Notes: generated from the letters alone by a model not told the origin. Counted from the stretch's first letter, positions 7,608 to 18,057 are shown. The stretch: DNA of 64,000 nucleotides from Candidatus Magnetominusculus dajiuhuensis (GCA_015233465.1 JADFXP010000003.1:62001-126000), one strand, 5' to 3'. Numbers and translations are program-made.

Positions 7608-8840
7608 TTATCTTTCAAAACAATTTAATACTAAGCCGGTTGGTATCTTAGGATAAAAATATGTTGATTTAGGCGGCATTCTTAGATTTACCTTTGATAC
7701 TCTCTCAACATCCTCTACATCTGTAGGATTTAAAAAAAATGCTGCCTTATATTCTTTTTCTTGAACCTTTTTTATTGTGGTTAATTCATCCATTTCGTAA
7801 CCAAAATCAATTACCTTAAAGAGTTTACCAAGAATTAATTTATGCAGTATAGTAACATCAAGGTCTTTTAATTCAGGAGGCAGATTTGTCAAGGCATCCC
7901 CAATATACCGCAAGGTATAAAACCCATTTAATCCATTAATATAAAGCCCAAACCCATGTTTAAGACCTGATATTGCCTGCGTAATATTTAAGGAGTTATC
8001 TTTAATATGTTTTATCTCAAAATATGGACTTAATAACCCAATAAAATTATCAGGCATGGTTTTAATTAATCTGTGAGTAGGCAATATTGTAATCCCGCCG
8101 TCAGCAATATTTACAAGCAGCATTAAGATATAATCCCTTCCGCATTCACAGTTTGGTAACTCTTTCATTTTACTGTATTCAAGGGCAGTTTCATAACGAT
8201 GATGTCCATCTGCAATGAAAATATCCCTGCCTGAAAGTTCATTTTTTATGGTCTCAACATCTGTTTTATCATCTATAATAAAACACTTATGACGAAGCCC
8301 TTCATCATCTGTATAGTCTAAATAAGGAATAGATTGAGAGGTTTTTTCAATGATTTTAGAACTAATGCTGTTTGTAAGATTATATAGTGAAAATATTGGG
8401 CTGGTATTTGCATTACATGCACACATCAGATTGAGACGGTCTGCTTTAGGTTTAGAATGTGTCTCTTCATGCGGGAATACGCCATCTCCGAGCTCTACTA
8501 ATCTTACAGCTCCAAATATCCCCCGCATTATATGCTGTGCAGCTCCAACTTTATAAGTTGTTTCATATAGATAATATGATTCTTTTTGTGACTGCTTGAT
8601 AATTGAATTATTTATCCAATCTTCTAATAATGTGCCTGCTCGTGTATATTTATTTGAAGTCTCATTATCTTCTGGGTGTATCTTTCCAAAATCAACCCTT
8701 ACGATGTTATTAATGCTGCGATCATAAAGCACTTCTTTATTAGCCTCTGTAATAATATCATAAGGCGGTGAAACTACATCTTCAATCTTGACAATATCAG
8801 AATTATAGATAAATCCCTTAAATGGTTTAACCTCTGTCAT
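7608..8840 (-). CDS. DUF1015 family protein
   Basis: 410 residues from the ATG at 8840 (MTEVKPFKGFIY), the usual DUF1015 beginning; the frame is open 11 codons further up to 8873, but that part overlaps an A-repeat-like fragment (GAGGGCTCTCATT-like) and is not conserved in the family. Family hallmarks are VVSPPYDIIT near residue 24, the DGHHRYETALEY motif near residue 200, and PHEETHSKPKADRL. The function of this widely conserved cytosolic family is not established; the histidine-rich motif suggests an enzyme. An AAGGAG about 13 bases before the ATG is a distant ribosome site. Confidence 0.9.
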   Translation of the reverse strand: MTEVKPFKGFIYNSDIVKIEDVVSPPYDIITEANKEVLYDRSINNIVRVDFGKIHPEDNETSNKYTRAGTLLEDWINNSIIKQSQKESYYLYETTYKVGAAQHIMRGIFGAVRLVELGDGVFPHEETHSKPKADRLNLMCACNANTSPIFSLYNLTNSISSKIIEKTSQSIPYLDYTDDEGLRHKCFIIDDKTDVETIKNELSGRDIFIADGHHRYETALEYSKMKELPNCECGRDYILMLLVNIADGGITILPTHRLIKTMPDNFIGLLSPYFEIKHIKDNSLNITQAISGLKHGFGLYINGLNGFYTLRYIGDALTNLPPELKDLDVTILHKLILGKLFKVIDFGYEMDELTTIKKVQEKEYKAAFFLNPTDVEDVERVSKVNLRMPPKSTYFYPKIPTGLVLNCFER

Positions 8841-8990
8841 AATGAGAGCCCTTCTCCTTGTTAGTGCGGGCATTCCTAAATGTAGTCTTGGCAGCTGCCC
8901 TTATTGTTTAATAATGTAGATTAATTATAATATTTTGCTGTATATCTTACCATTAAATTATTAGTAAGTCAAATAAGTTTTTGGAGGCTA

Positions 8991-9021
8991 TTGACTTATG
9001 TATTATTATGTGTTATATAAT
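8991..9021 (+). promoter_or_regulatory. candidate sigma-70 promoter for the pentapeptide gene
   Basis: TTGACT at 8991-8996 and perfect TATAAT at 9016-9021 with a long 19-base spacer, about 105 bases before the pentapeptide-repeat gene. Confidence 0.4.
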
Positions 9022-9083
9022 AAATAAGGAGTAGAAGGTATTGGAAGGCATCAACAAATTAGAACCAAATAATTCTAAGTAAT

Positions 9084-9102
9084 ACTGACAAATACTGTCA
9101 GT
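9084..9102. promoter_or_regulatory. inverted repeat upstream of the pentapeptide gene
   Basis: ACTGACA, a 5-base spacer AATAC, then TGTCAGT: a perfect 7-bp inverted repeat 25 bases before the start codon. It may be an operator or an mRNA hairpin. Confidence 0.4.
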
Positions 9103-9126
9103 TATCTTGATAGATTGGAGGTTCTT

Positions 9127-9729
9127 ATGCTTACTATACGTAATAAAAAAGATTTAAAAGGTATCAGAAATTTATCAAATCTAAAAGGAGCAGACCTTCG
9201 TGATGCTGATCTTGAGGGTGTAAACCTTGAGGGCACTAATCTTTCTGGCGCACATCTATCCAAAGTTAATCTTGAAAATGCCCACCTTGAGTATGCTAAT
9301 CTTGAGGGCGCGGATCTAAAGGGCGCGAACCTTGCTGGAGCGTTTCTTGAAGGCGCTCACTTTGAGATCACTGATCTTGAGGGGGCGGATTTTAGAGGCG
9401 CACATCTTAAGATTGCTAATTTTGAAAATGCTAATCTTGCAGGCGCTAATTTTGACAGCGCTGATATGGAGAGGGCTGTCTTAGCTGGCGCTGATTTAGA
9501 GAGGGCTAATCTTGACAGCGCTCATCTTGAGAGGGCTAATCTTAACAAGGCTTATCTTGAGGGCGCAAATCTTAGAAGCGCTCATCTTGAAGGCGCTAAT
9601 CTCAATAAGGCATATCTTTATGAGGCTGATTTTGAGGATGCTAATCTAGATGGCGCATCTTTGAAAGATGCTACTTTGATCAAAACTAAACTCGAAGGAG
9701 CATCTCTTGAAGGGATTATTCAAAATTAA
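9127..9729 (+). CDS. pentapeptide-repeat protein
   Basis: 200 residues from ATG 9127, preceded by TTGGAGG at ideal spacing; the open frame also contains a TTG at 9115 which is part of that ribosome site. From about residue 17 to the end the protein is built of A(D/N)Lxx pentapeptides (for example ADLRDADLEGVNLEGTNLSG), roughly 35 units. Such repeats fold into a right-handed quadrilateral beta-helix. Some family members mimic DNA and protect gyrase, but most have no known role, and nothing here selects one. No signal peptide, so probably cytosolic. Confidence 0.95.
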   Translation: MLTIRNKKDLKGIRNLSNLKGADLRDADLEGVNLEGTNLSGAHLSKVNLENAHLEYANLEGADLKGANLAGAFLEGAHFEITDLEGADFRGAHLKIANFENANLAGANFDSADMERAVLAGADLERANLDSAHLERANLNKAYLEGANLRSAHLEGANLNKAYLYEADFEDANLDGASLKDATLIKTKLEGASLEGIIQN

Positions 9730-9788
9730 CCTTATAAAGGGGGATGTGAATGAGGTGTTTCTATGCTATAAATTAATAACCCTAAAGC

Positions 9789-9869
9789 ATGAGGGCTCTG
9801 CCCTTTTAATCTATGGCCACCCGCAAAGGGATTTTTGAAACGGGTCTTAGACCCTCCCTTTGAACCCAT
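9789..9869 (-). repeat. family A repeat, variant with internal insertion
   Basis: Reverse-oriented copy of the two-hairpin repeat: CATGAGGGCTCTGCCCTT ... CCCGCAAAGGG ... CCTTTGAACCCAT, with about 25 extra bases in the middle. Part of a 552-base gene-free stretch (9730-10281) that otherwise holds family B and C copies and no gene. Confidence 0.8.
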
Positions 9870-9950
9870 TAATTTTTATAAACATTTGTTCTGTATTTTA
9901 ATTTGGAATATATAAATAATTATTGGCTATTATAAAATATGTGTAATATA

Positions 9951-10018
9951 GTAGGGGCAGCCCTTTTTTACGTTTAGCCTGCATGTAACTTGGGTAACCA
10001 CAAGGGTTACCCCTACGA
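9951..10018. repeat. family C repeat
   Basis: Begins GTAGGGGCAG and ends ACCCCTACG, so the ends are inverted repeats; inside, GGGTAACC...GGTTACCC forms another stem. Related copies are at 10173, 11003 and inside cobB/cbiA at 21332. Confidence 0.75.
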
Positions 10019-10043
10019 AATACGGTTTTAAATAGAATTAGCT

Positions 10044-10145
10044 TTGCGGGAGCAGGTCTGCGGCCTGCTCCTCATGTTTCAAGTTGTGTAAGAGTGCTTT
10101 GCATAATCCGAAACTTTCAGGAGCAGGTGACACACCTGCTCCCGG
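10044..10145 (-). repeat. family B repeat
   Basis: About 100 bp framed by two hairpins, GAGCAGGTctgcggCCTGCTC and GAGCAGGTgacacACCTGCTC, around an internal TTTCAAGTTGTG...AAACTTTC part. Same family as 41794-41900 and 42335-42440 in the opposite orientation. Confidence 0.8.
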
Positions 10146-10172
10146 CTATGGGATACAAAATATGTCTAATTT

Positions 10173-10195
10173 CGTAGGGGCAGCCCTTTTTTTAT
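10173..10195. repeat. family C repeat, partial
   Basis: CGTAGGGGCAGCCCTTTTTTT repeats the left end of the copy at 9951 together with similar preceding bases (AAATATGTGTAAT-like), so the two lie in a short local duplication. Confidence 0.6.
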
Positions 10196-10281
10196 GTACA
10201 ACTAATTAACAAGGGGGGGTAAATTGCAATGAGTAGATTTATAAATAGGTTTAAAGGATTTAAAATAATTATTAGATTTCA

Positions 10282-10734
10282 CTAGCTATTTGGCAAGAAT
10301 ATTTTTTTTATCCCAGTAAATATATGTGACAACCCACCTTTTTCAGACTCTTCTTTTTTTTCCTTTTCAAATTGTTCTTTTTCTTTACGTAGATTATCCC
10401 TTTTTTCATCTAAGAAACGTTCATTTAGAGTAGCTTTCTCTGAGAGTTCTTTTTCTTTTCCTGCAATCTGTTCAGTCAGCATTTTTTCTTTTTTGTCAAA
10501 TTGTTCTGTAAGGAATTTATCCTTTGCATTCAATTGGTTTTCTTTTTCAGCCAGCCTATTTTTTTCCTTTTCAATAAGCATTTGCTTTAATAGGGCATTT
10601 TCAGATTCCTTTGAAAGAGAGACTGTATCTTTGGGAGTTGTTGATTTGGTTTCAGTATCTTGTGGGGTTATTTTATACTTAGATGTTATCTTTGAGGTTG
10701 GAGCGCCTGAATAATTAGTATTTATCTGTACCAT
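10282..10734 (-). CDS. hypothetical coiled-coil protein
   Basis: 150 residues; start ATG at 10734 with GAGGG six bases upstream. Residues 1-45 are polar (SKITSKYKITPQDTETKS), and about 45-130 is a long charged heptad region rich in Lys and Glu (KEKNRLAEKENQLNAKDKF), surely coiled coil. The C-terminus HIFTGIKKIFLPN is amphipathic and could touch membrane. No known family recognised. The short N-terminal PKDTVSLSKESE resembles motifs in flagellar accessory proteins such as FlgM, but this is too short to name it. It sits alone between repeat-filled gaps. Confidence 0.75.
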   Translation of the reverse strand: MVQINTNYSGAPTSKITSKYKITPQDTETKSTTPKDTVSLSKESENALLKQMLIEKEKNRLAEKENQLNAKDKFLTEQFDKKEKMLTEQIAGKEKELSEKATLNERFLDEKRDNLRKEKEQFEKEKKEESEKGGLSHIFTGIKKIFLPNS

Positions 10735-10890
10735 GGCTAACCCTCTACAATATTTCTGTTAGTAATATAAATAGCCAACTATTAAATATTATAACAGAAT
10801 TTTAAAATAAATGTTTGTTAAATAATGATTTTTCCTAAATGATGGGGATTTTTATAACTGACTAATAAATATTAAGAAACATTAAACTTT

Positions 10891-10936
10891 AAATGTTGAA
10901 ACATTTAGGAGCAAGTCACAGACTTGTTTCCGCGTC
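10891..10936 (+). repeat. family B repeat, partial and degenerate
   Basis: GGAGCAAGTCACAGACTTGTTTCCGC matches the right hairpin of family B with paired changes that keep the stem (AAGTC/GACTT). The surrounding gap 10735-11159 holds this, one family C copy and no gene. Confidence 0.6.
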
Positions 10937-11002
10937 AGGGTCTGAGACTAATTCGCAATTCAAAAGATAAAATAATTTGATTGCTGAAATAGAAATTAAC
11001 AA

Positions 11003-11067
11003 CGTAGGGGCATATTGCATATTCCCTATTCGTTTGCCAAGAGGGCAGGTTCAACCTGCCCCTACGT
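11003..11067. repeat. family C repeat
   Basis: CGTAGGGGCATATTGCATA at the left and ACCTGCCCCTACG at the right; ends are inverted. Its left half matches the copy inside cobB/cbiA almost base for base. Confidence 0.8.
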
Positions 11068-11159
11068 AAACTTACAAAATTAAGCATCCCTTTTTTTATC
11101 TTGGTCAGATATGGTGAAATATCTAAACCCGCTAAAAGAACTATTCGTATTTTATTATC

Positions 11160-12266
<1,107 letters not shown>

Positions 12267-12280
12267 TTAATAAAAACCAC

Positions 12281-12472
12281 TTATTCATTAGTAACCTGAT
12301 AGGATTTAAAATTTTTACGCCCACATGGAATATTCTCACTGGTCAGTTCATTAAAAATATCTTTTAAATTATCTTGAAGTTCACTTAAAGACATTTCTTG
12401 AGTCATGTAATCAGGATATTCTTCTATATATCCTAACCACATATCTTTATCCTGCCAATAAGTATATTTCAT
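12281..12472 (-). CDS. HicB-like protein (solo)
   Basis: 63 residues, start ATG at 12472. The sequence YWQDKDMWLGYIEEYPDYMT followed by SLSELQDNLKDIFNEL is the partial RNase-H-like fold of HicB-family antitoxins. HicB usually neutralises the HicA mRNA interferase, but no hicA is adjacent on either side (gatB upstream, ilvC downstream). It also lacks a C-terminal DNA-binding domain. So it is a solitary HicB-like protein, either orphaned or with another role. It is sandwiched between two family A repeats at 12195 and 12488. Confidence 0.8.
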   Translation of the reverse strand: MKYTYWQDKDMWLGYIEEYPDYMTQEMSLSELQDNLKDIFNELTSENIPCGRKNFKSYQVTNE

Positions 12473-12487
12473 TAATAACCAAAAATT

Positions 12488-12540
12488 ATGGGTTCAAAGG
12501 GACGAGTCCCTTTGCGGGTGTTTGAGGGCAGAGCCCTCAT
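12488..12540 (+). repeat. family A repeat overlapping the gatB stop
   Basis: ATGGGTTCAAAGGGACGAGT ... GAGGGCAGAGCCCTCAT. The stop codon of gatB (minus strand, TGA at 12537-12539) lies in its last bases. On the plus strand it is an open mini-ORF of 18 codons ending ATG-TAG. Confidence 0.95.
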
Positions 12541-13970
12541 GTAGATAATTTCTTTTGTAGCGTACTATTCAATAATTTCGGATTGGCCTTGCCTTTAGTA
12601 GCCTTCATAACCAGACCTACAAAAAATCCAAGCAGTTTTGTTTCCCCTGCCTTATATCTTTCGTATTCCTTTGAATTTGACTTAATTATCTCATCTATAA
12701 CAGTATCAAGCTCTCCTAAATCGCTTATCTGTACCAGTCCCTTTTCCTTGACGATTTCTGAAGCGCTCTTGCCAGTGTTAAACATATCTTCAAAAACAGT
12801 TTTAGCAATTTTCCCGCTTATTGTGCCGTCTGTAACAAGTTTTAACATATCTACGAGAAGATTTGGTTTTAAAGGAGACTTATCAAGAGATAGGTTCTTT
12901 TCATTTAATAATCTCATCAACTCGCCCATCATCCAATTGCTTACCTGCTTAGAATCTCCTCCAAGCCTAACCGCCTCTTCAAACCAATCTGCTGTATATT
13001 TCTCTAAACTCAATAAGTCCGCATCATAAGACGGCAGTTTATAATCTCTAACAAAACGCGCTGTCTTTTGGTCAGGGAGTTCTGTAATCGTTTCTCTTAT
13101 CTCATTAATCCATTGATCGCTTACTTCAATAGGCACAAGATCAGGTTCTGGGAAATAGCGGTAATCATGTGACTCTTCCTTTGAACGCATGGATATGGTC
13201 TTGCCTGACTGCGTATTAAATAGCCTTGTTTCCTGAATAATCCTCCCGCCATCTGTCAATATCTTTGTCTGGCGTTCAATCTCATATTCAAGGGCTTTTT
13301 CAACATATCGAAATGAATTTAGATTTTTGACCTCTGCCTTTACCCCAAGCTCCTTTTGGCCAATTGGACGGAGTGAAATATTAGCATCACATCTCAGAGA
13401 GCCTTCTTCCATATTACCGTCACAGATCTCAAGGTATCGTAAGATTGCCCTTAGCTTGCGCATAAATGCCCCTGCCTCAAGCGGCGAGGCAATGTCAGGC
13501 TCTGTAACTATCTCCATCAAAGGCACTCCTGCGCGGTTTAGGTCTACAAGGCTGTGAATATCAGAGCTGTCATGTATATTTTTTCCAGCGTCTTCTTCTA
13601 TGTGTATTCTATTTATATTTATTATCTTATCGCCTACGGTTAAACTCCCGCGCTGACATAATGGCAGATCAAATTGGCTTATCTGATAACCCTTTGGCAG
13701 ATCAGGATAGAAATAATTCTTTCTTGCAAATCTGCTGTGTTTTGAGATTGTGCAGTTAGTGGCAAGTCCTGCCTTAATTACAAATTCTACTACCTTTTTA
13801 TTTAATACAGGCAGCACTCCGGGCATACCAATACAGATTGGACATGTCTGCGTATTAGGAACAGAGCCAAATTGAGTAGGGCAGCTGCAAAATATCTTTG
13901 TCTTAGTTGATAATTGCGCGTGTATCTCAAGCCCTATAACTGTTTCATACGTTTTCATATTGGTTTTCAT
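12537..13970 (-). CDS. gatB: aspartyl/glutamyl-tRNA amidotransferase subunit B
   Basis: 477 residues. GatB binds misacylated Glu-tRNA(Gln)/Asp-tRNA(Asn) and activates it for amidation with ammonia from GatA. The start at 13970 overlaps the gatA stop as ATGA; an internal M at codon 5 is the alternative. [18 protein letters not shown] with CPIC further on supplies the zinc-binding cysteines; the C-terminal YqeY-type tail ends [17 protein letters not shown]. The stop codon is donated by a family A repeat. gatC is not in the window. Confidence 0.97.
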   Translation of the reverse strand: MKTNMKTYETVIGLEIHAQLSTKTKIFCSCPTQFGSVPNTQTCPICIGMPGVLPVLNKKVVEFVIKAGLATNCTISKHSRFARKNYFYPDLPKGYQISQFDLPLCQRGSLTVGDKIININRIHIEEDAGKNIHDSSDIHSLVDLNRAGVPLMEIVTEPDIASPLEAGAFMRKLRAILRYLEICDGNMEEGSLRCDANISLRPIGQKELGVKAEVKNLNSFRYVEKALEYEIERQTKILTDGGRIIQETRLFNTQSGKTISMRSKEESHDYRYFPEPDLVPIEVSDQWINEIRETITELPDQKTARFVRDYKLPSYDADLLSLEKYTADWFEEAVRLGGDSKQVSNWMMGELMRLLNEKNLSLDKSPLKPNLLVDMLKLVTDGTISGKIAKTVFEDMFNTGKSASEIVKEKGLVQISDLGELDTVIDEIIKSNSKEYERYKAGETKLLGFFVGLVMKATKGKANPKLLNSTLQKKLST

Positions 13971-15397
13971 ATAGATGGAATCCGTTTATGATGTTCTGTT
14001 GCATGTTCAAAGGTATATGATGTCCTTAATAGAGTCTCTTCATCAAAATCCCTGCCTATAATCTGAAGCCCGATTGGAAGCCCCTCTTTGCTGAATCCGC
14101 AAGGTATAGAGATTGCAGGTATGCCAGCAAGATTAACCGGTGTTGTAAAAATATCATTTAAATACATCTTAAGCGGGTCTGCCACCTTCTCGCCAATCTT
14201 AAATGCTGGAGTTGGGGTTGTAGGAGTAATAATTACATCCACTTTTTTAAAGGCATCTGCGAAATCTTTTCTAATGAGGGTTCTAACAGCTTGCGCCTTT
14301 TTATAATAGGCATCATAATAGCCTGAAGATAGAGAATATGTGCCAAGCAGTATCCTTCGTTTAACCTCTTTTCCAAATCCTGCTGCCTTTGTATTTAAAT
14401 ACATATCTAAGAGATTTTTGCCGTCTATCCTTAATCCGTATTTTACGCCGTCAAAACGGGCGAGATTTGAGCTTGCCTCAGAGGTTGCTAATATATAATA
14501 AACTGCAATTGAATATTCTGTATGAGGGAGGGATATAGGAATAACCTCTGCGCCCATCTCTGATAGTATATTTATAGCTTTTTTTACCGCATCCAAGGTT
14601 TCTTTATCAATACCTTCAATAAAATACTCCTTAGGTATTCCTATCGTTAATCCTTTAACACCGTTTTTAAGGTTTGCAGTGTAATCAGGGACATCTATAT
14701 TTGCGCATGTAGAATCATTAATATCATGGCCAGAGAGAATATTCATTAATATGGCGCAGTCTTCTACGTTTTTTGTTATTGGACCAATCTGGTCTAAAGA
14801 AGATGCAAAGGCAATTAGACCGAACCTTGAAACCCTTCCATAAGTTGGTTTGAGCCCTACTACCCCGCAGAATGCAGCAGGCTGTCTGATTGATCCTCCA
14901 GTGTCAGAGCCTAATGCAGCAATACACATCCCGCTTGCAACAGCAGCAGCAGAACCACCGCTGCTTCCGCCCGGAACGCGGCTTGTATCCCAAGGATTTT
15001 TTGTAGGAAAAAATCCGGAATTTTCAGTAGATGAACCCATTGCAAATTCATCGAGATTTGTTTTTCCAGTGAAAATATATTCAGAGTTTATAAGTTTTTG
15101 GGTAACTGTGCTTTCATAAGGCGGAATGAAATTGCCAAGTATTTTTGAAGAGCAGGTTGTTTTTATTCCTTTAGTGCAGAGATTATCTTTAATAGCGATA
15201 GGAATTCCGCTTGTTTTTGAAACTTTGTTAAGACGATTGAAGGCCTCCTCTTCTGTGATTGTAACATAGGCGTTAATCTTGGAATCAATATTTTTGATAC
15301 GGTCAAAAACAGCCTTTAAAAGTTCTTGATTTGAGATTTCTTTATTAAGAAGCAGCCTTAAAGCCTCTGCAATAGTTAATCTAAATAATTCCAACAC
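13967..15397 (-). CDS. gatA: aspartyl/glutamyl-tRNA amidotransferase subunit A
   Basis: 476 residues, amidase-signature enzyme that frees ammonia from glutamine for the GatCAB transamidation. Catalytic Ser-cisSer-Lys elements are visible: lysine in [10 protein letters not shown] near residue 78 and the serines in [15 protein letters not shown] near residue 153, plus [12 protein letters not shown]. Starts [16 protein letters not shown] at 15397 (the codon is TTG; GGAGG lies a few bases upstream). It heads a gatA-gatB pair with a 4-base overlap. Confidence 0.97.
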   Translation of the reverse strand: MLELFRLTIAEALRLLLNKEISNQELLKAVFDRIKNIDSKINAYVTITEEEAFNRLNKVSKTSGIPIAIKDNLCTKGIKTTCSSKILGNFIPPYESTVTQKLINSEYIFTGKTNLDEFAMGSSTENSGFFPTKNPWDTSRVPGGSSGGSAAAVASGMCIAALGSDTGGSIRQPAAFCGVVGLKPTYGRVSRFGLIAFASSLDQIGPITKNVEDCAILMNILSGHDINDSTCANIDVPDYTANLKNGVKGLTIGIPKEYFIEGIDKETLDAVKKAINILSEMGAEVIPISLPHTEYSIAVYYILATSEASSNLARFDGVKYGLRIDGKNLLDMYLNTKAAGFGKEVKRRILLGTYSLSSGYYDAYYKKAQAVRTLIRKDFADAFKKVDVIITPTTPTPAFKIGEKVADPLKMYLNDIFTTPVNLAGIPAISIPCGFSKEGLPIGLQIIGRDFDEETLLRTSYTFEHATEHHKRIPSI

Positions 15398-15605
15398 GCC
15401 TCCGTTTTGGGAGTTAAATTATGACATAATTAAATAAAATATATTTTAAAAGTTTTATAAAGTTTATGTCAAGGTTGTCTTTAAAATGTGTCAAGCAAAA
15501 AAAATATTTGTTTATTTTTTATCTCTATTATGTTATATTAAAAAAGAGAGTGAAAAGGTACCTGTGGTGCCTAAAGTAAAAACAATAAGTGTATGGGGGT
15601 TTCAA

Positions 15606-16001
15606 ATGGTAAAGAAGATTGTATCACTATTGGCAATGGTATTGTTTGTAATGGGAGTAAGTATGGCTTATGCTGGGTCTGATATTCAGGGCGCAGTTGT
15701 AAACGATTCAAAGGTCAAGAATTCTGCTAATATTGCTGTTGGTAAAGATTCAAAGGCTAACATGGGATCTACTAACATTGAGGATTCTAAGGTTAAGGGC
15801 GTTGTAGTTAATCAGTCAAAGGTTAAAGGCTCTGCTAACATTGCTGAGGGTAAAGGCGCAACAGCAAATATGGGAACAACAAATATTCAGAATTCTAAGG
15901 TAAAGGGCGCAGTTGTAAATCAGTCAGATGTTAAGGATTCTGCTAACGTAGCAGTTGGTAAAGGCGCAACAGCAAATATGGGATCAGTAAACATTAAGTA
16001 A
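15606..16001 (+). CDS. small secreted repeat protein (possible fibre subunit)
   Basis: 131 residues. Start ATG 15606 with GGGGG upstream gives a Sec signal peptide KKIVSLLAMVLFVMGVSMAYA (about 2-22); the frame is open upstream to 15486 but without a signal. The mature part is three ~36-residue repeats, each of the form GAVVNxSxVKxSANIAxGK followed by xAxANMGxxNIxxSKVK. The regular Asn, Ser and Gly spacing predicts a stacked beta-solenoid or amyloid-like fold. It does not carry the Ser/Gln/Asn pattern of curlin repeats. It lies first in a row with another small secreted protein and a CsgG-like lipoprotein, so export through that channel is inferred. Confidence 0.75.
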   Translation: MVKKIVSLLAMVLFVMGVSMAYAGSDIQGAVVNDSKVKNSANIAVGKDSKANMGSTNIEDSKVKGVVVNQSKVKGSANIAEGKGATANMGTTNIQNSKVKGAVVNQSDVKDSANVAVGKGATANMGSVNIK

Positions 16002-16013
16002 TTTCATTTTTTA

Positions 16014-16055
16014 ATATTCGGGGATAAGATTGAAGGCAATTTTATCCCCGATATT
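16014..16055 (+). terminator. hairpin between the first two genes of the CsgG-like trio
   Basis: ATATTCGGGGATAA and TTATCCCCGATAT pair with one bulged T across a 15-base loop. There is no strong T run, so it may be a partial terminator that lets the first gene be expressed more than those downstream, or an mRNA stabiliser. Confidence 0.5.
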
Positions 16056-16090
16056 GTCTTAAGGCACTTAAGGCATATAAGGAGATGAAA

Positions 16091-16477
16091 ATGAAAAAGA
16101 TAAGTATCCTTATAATAATATTCATTGCTGTAATTAGTTTTGTAACGAGTAATCCCCGCAAGGTCTATGCGGCCAGTGATCTTGATGATAAGATTGGTTC
16201 TTACACAGATGATTCAATTTCCTCAAGTGATAAGCTTGGAGGCGAGGGTATAAACGTAAAATACACGATATTGAATGCAAAAAGTAAGGCTAAGGTCGAA
16301 CAAAATGCTGCTATAAAAAATGGTATGCAGTCTGGCACGCAATCGCTCAGCGGTGGTAATAAAGGAAGTTCTGCAAATATAAATAGCGTAGAGATGGGAG
16401 CTGGGAGTGTTGTTAGAGGTCCTATAATAATTATAGATGAGAGTAGGGGTAAAAAGACTGCTGTTGCTGGAGATTAA
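16091..16477 (+). CDS. small secreted protein next to CsgG-like gene
   Basis: 128 residues. The second ATG (16091) is chosen because AAGGAG lies 6 bases before it; the first ATG (16085) directly abuts the ribosome site. Signal peptide KKISILIIIFIAVISFVTS followed by a likely cut near VYAA-S (about residue 29). The C-terminal part has GNKGSSANINSVEMGAGSVV, which echoes the SANIxxxxxMG rhythm of the preceding repeat protein. It might be a minor or nucleating subunit. No family recognised. Confidence 0.7.
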   Translation: MKKISILIIIFIAVISFVTSNPRKVYAASDLDDKIGSYTDDSISSSDKLGGEGINVKYTILNAKSKAKVEQNAAIKNGMQSGTQSLSGGNKGSSANINSVEMGAGSVVRGPIIIIDESRGKKTAVAGD

Positions 16478-16513
16478 GTTATTATAATATAAATTGAGTA
16501 TGAGGGGGTTTTG

Positions 16514-18004
16514 ATGAAGATTTCTATACAGAGGATTCTCGTTGTTTTTTTATCTATTGCTATGTTTTCATGCGGTGTAAATGCCAAGACTATGAAGGTG
16601 CCCGGAGATGAAAATAAGGTAACTGCCCCAGAAGTAAAAGTAACTAGATTTTCAGAAACTATGAAGGATTTTGGATTGATGTTAGAGATATATCGTCCAG
16701 ATTCTATTAAGATTGTTTTAAAAGAGATTACAGATAAAACTGGGGCATCTCAATCAACAGGGGCTGAAATTCAACAAAGCATAACTGAAATTAGTAAAAG
16801 CACTCTGAATTCAATGGGTGAAAACGTAGTATATATTGAATATGATCCAGAGTTTGTAGCTATGATGCAGCAGACTGGGTATTCTGATTTTAGCAATAAG
16901 ATAATCCCTAATATTGCCTTGACTGGAGCGATTACAGAATTTGACAGGGCATTAACCTCATGGGAACAAGGTACTGACGTTGGCGCAGAAGCAAGCATTG
17001 GTGGTCTTCCAAAGGTTTTGCCGTCAAAATCAGTAAGTCTTGATTATAGTAGTTCTGAAGCTCAGAGTACTGCTCGTATTACTGTTGATTTTAATTTAAA
17101 GAATTTTCAAACCCTTGCCAGCATTCCTGCTATGACAATGGTAAACAGTATGGAAGTGCAAAAGGGAATGGCAAAGAAAGAGATTGGTTTAACGCTTTTT
17201 GGCCCTACATTTGGAAGTTCAGGAAGTATGAAAAAGGTACAAGGCAGGCATGATGCAGTAAGGCTGCTTGTTCAGGCATCTCTGGTTCAATTAGTTGGCA
17301 GATACGCTGGTGTTCCATATTGGAGAGTATTTGGAAACGATGCAATACCTGATGAAGAGGTTATAAAAAGCTGGAAGAGAGGCTTCTTAAAATTAGCTCC
17401 TGATGTTCAACTTTCACTGCTGCAGCGTTATTTAAACCTCCATGGATATGATGTGGCTATAAATGGTACTTTAGACGCTAAGACAAAGAGCGCATTTTCT
17501 GATTTTTGTTCAAAACATAATATCCCATCTAATCAACTTGATGCAGATACCTTCTTAAAGATATATTTAACTGTACCTATTAATGAAACTACATATGAAC
17601 GCGCTCAGGCATTAAATGCAGGGCAAAATCTTGGCGCTAATAAAGCTGATACAACTTTTGATGTTGGGAAGGTTGGAAATCTATTGACTGAAGCATATGG
17701 ATATTTCAAAAATGGTGATTTTAAGACAGCGGCTCAGAAATTTGAGGATTCTCTAAAGATTTCTCCAACTCCTGTTGCTTATTATTTCATTGCATTAAGT
17801 TATCAATCTATGAAGGATGTTAATAAGGCAGTCGCTACATTAGAAACAGGCACAAAGTCATTCAATGATTTTGTACTTTGGAAGGCTCTTGGCTTAGGTT
17901 ATAGCGAGCTTGGGGATAATGCAAAGGCAAAGCAGGCATTTACTTCAGCTAATGCAATAAATCCTAATGACAGGACAGTTAAATCCTTGTTAGAAAGATA
18001 TTAA
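16514..18004 (+). CDS. CsgG-like outer-membrane lipoprotein with PG-binding and TPR parts
   Basis: 496 residues; ATG 16514 is preceded by GAGGGGG, a TTG one codon earlier is less likely. Lipoprotein signal with cysteine at residue 20 (IAMFSC-G). Residues about 40-272 look like the CsgG fold, which forms the curli secretion channel: IALTGAITEFDRALTSWEQG, VDFNLKNFQTLASIPAMT, and DAVRLLVQASLVQLVGRY at the end. Residues about 298-345 (LSLLQRYLNLHGYDVAINGT) resemble a PG_binding_1 peptidoglycan domain, and about 385-496 are TPR repeats. Classical CsgG is ~277 residues, so this is an extended form. The two secreted small proteins upstream are the likely clients (inference). Confidence 0.75.
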   Translation: MKISIQRILVVFLSIAMFSCGVNAKTMKVPGDENKVTAPEVKVTRFSETMKDFGLMLEIYRPDSIKIVLKEITDKTGASQSTGAEIQQSITEISKSTLNSMGENVVYIEYDPEFVAMMQQTGYSDFSNKIIPNIALTGAITEFDRALTSWEQGTDVGAEASIGGLPKVLPSKSVSLDYSSSEAQSTARITVDFNLKNFQTLASIPAMTMVNSMEVQKGMAKKEIGLTLFGPTFGSSGSMKKVQGRHDAVRLLVQASLVQLVGRYAGVPYWRVFGNDAIPDEEVIKSWKRGFLKLAPDVQLSLLQRYLNLHGYDVAINGTLDAKTKSAFSDFCSKHNIPSNQLDADTFLKIYLTVPINETTYERAQALNAGQNLGANKADTTFDVGKVGNLLTEAYGYFKNGDFKTAAQKFEDSLKISPTPVAYYFIALSYQSMKDVNKAVATLETGTKSFNDFVLWKALGLGYSELGDNAKAKQAFTSANAINPNDRTVKSLLERY

Positions 18005-18028
18005 TTTTGATTTTGTTTAATTTATATG

Positions 18029-18057
18029 CCCTGCAGCTTGCTGCAGGGTTTTTTTAT
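18029..18057 (+). terminator. rho-independent terminator of the CsgG-like gene
   Basis: CCCTGCAG, CTTG loop, CTGCAGGG, then a run of seven to eight T. It closes the trio before the convergent PfkB gene. Confidence 0.92.
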
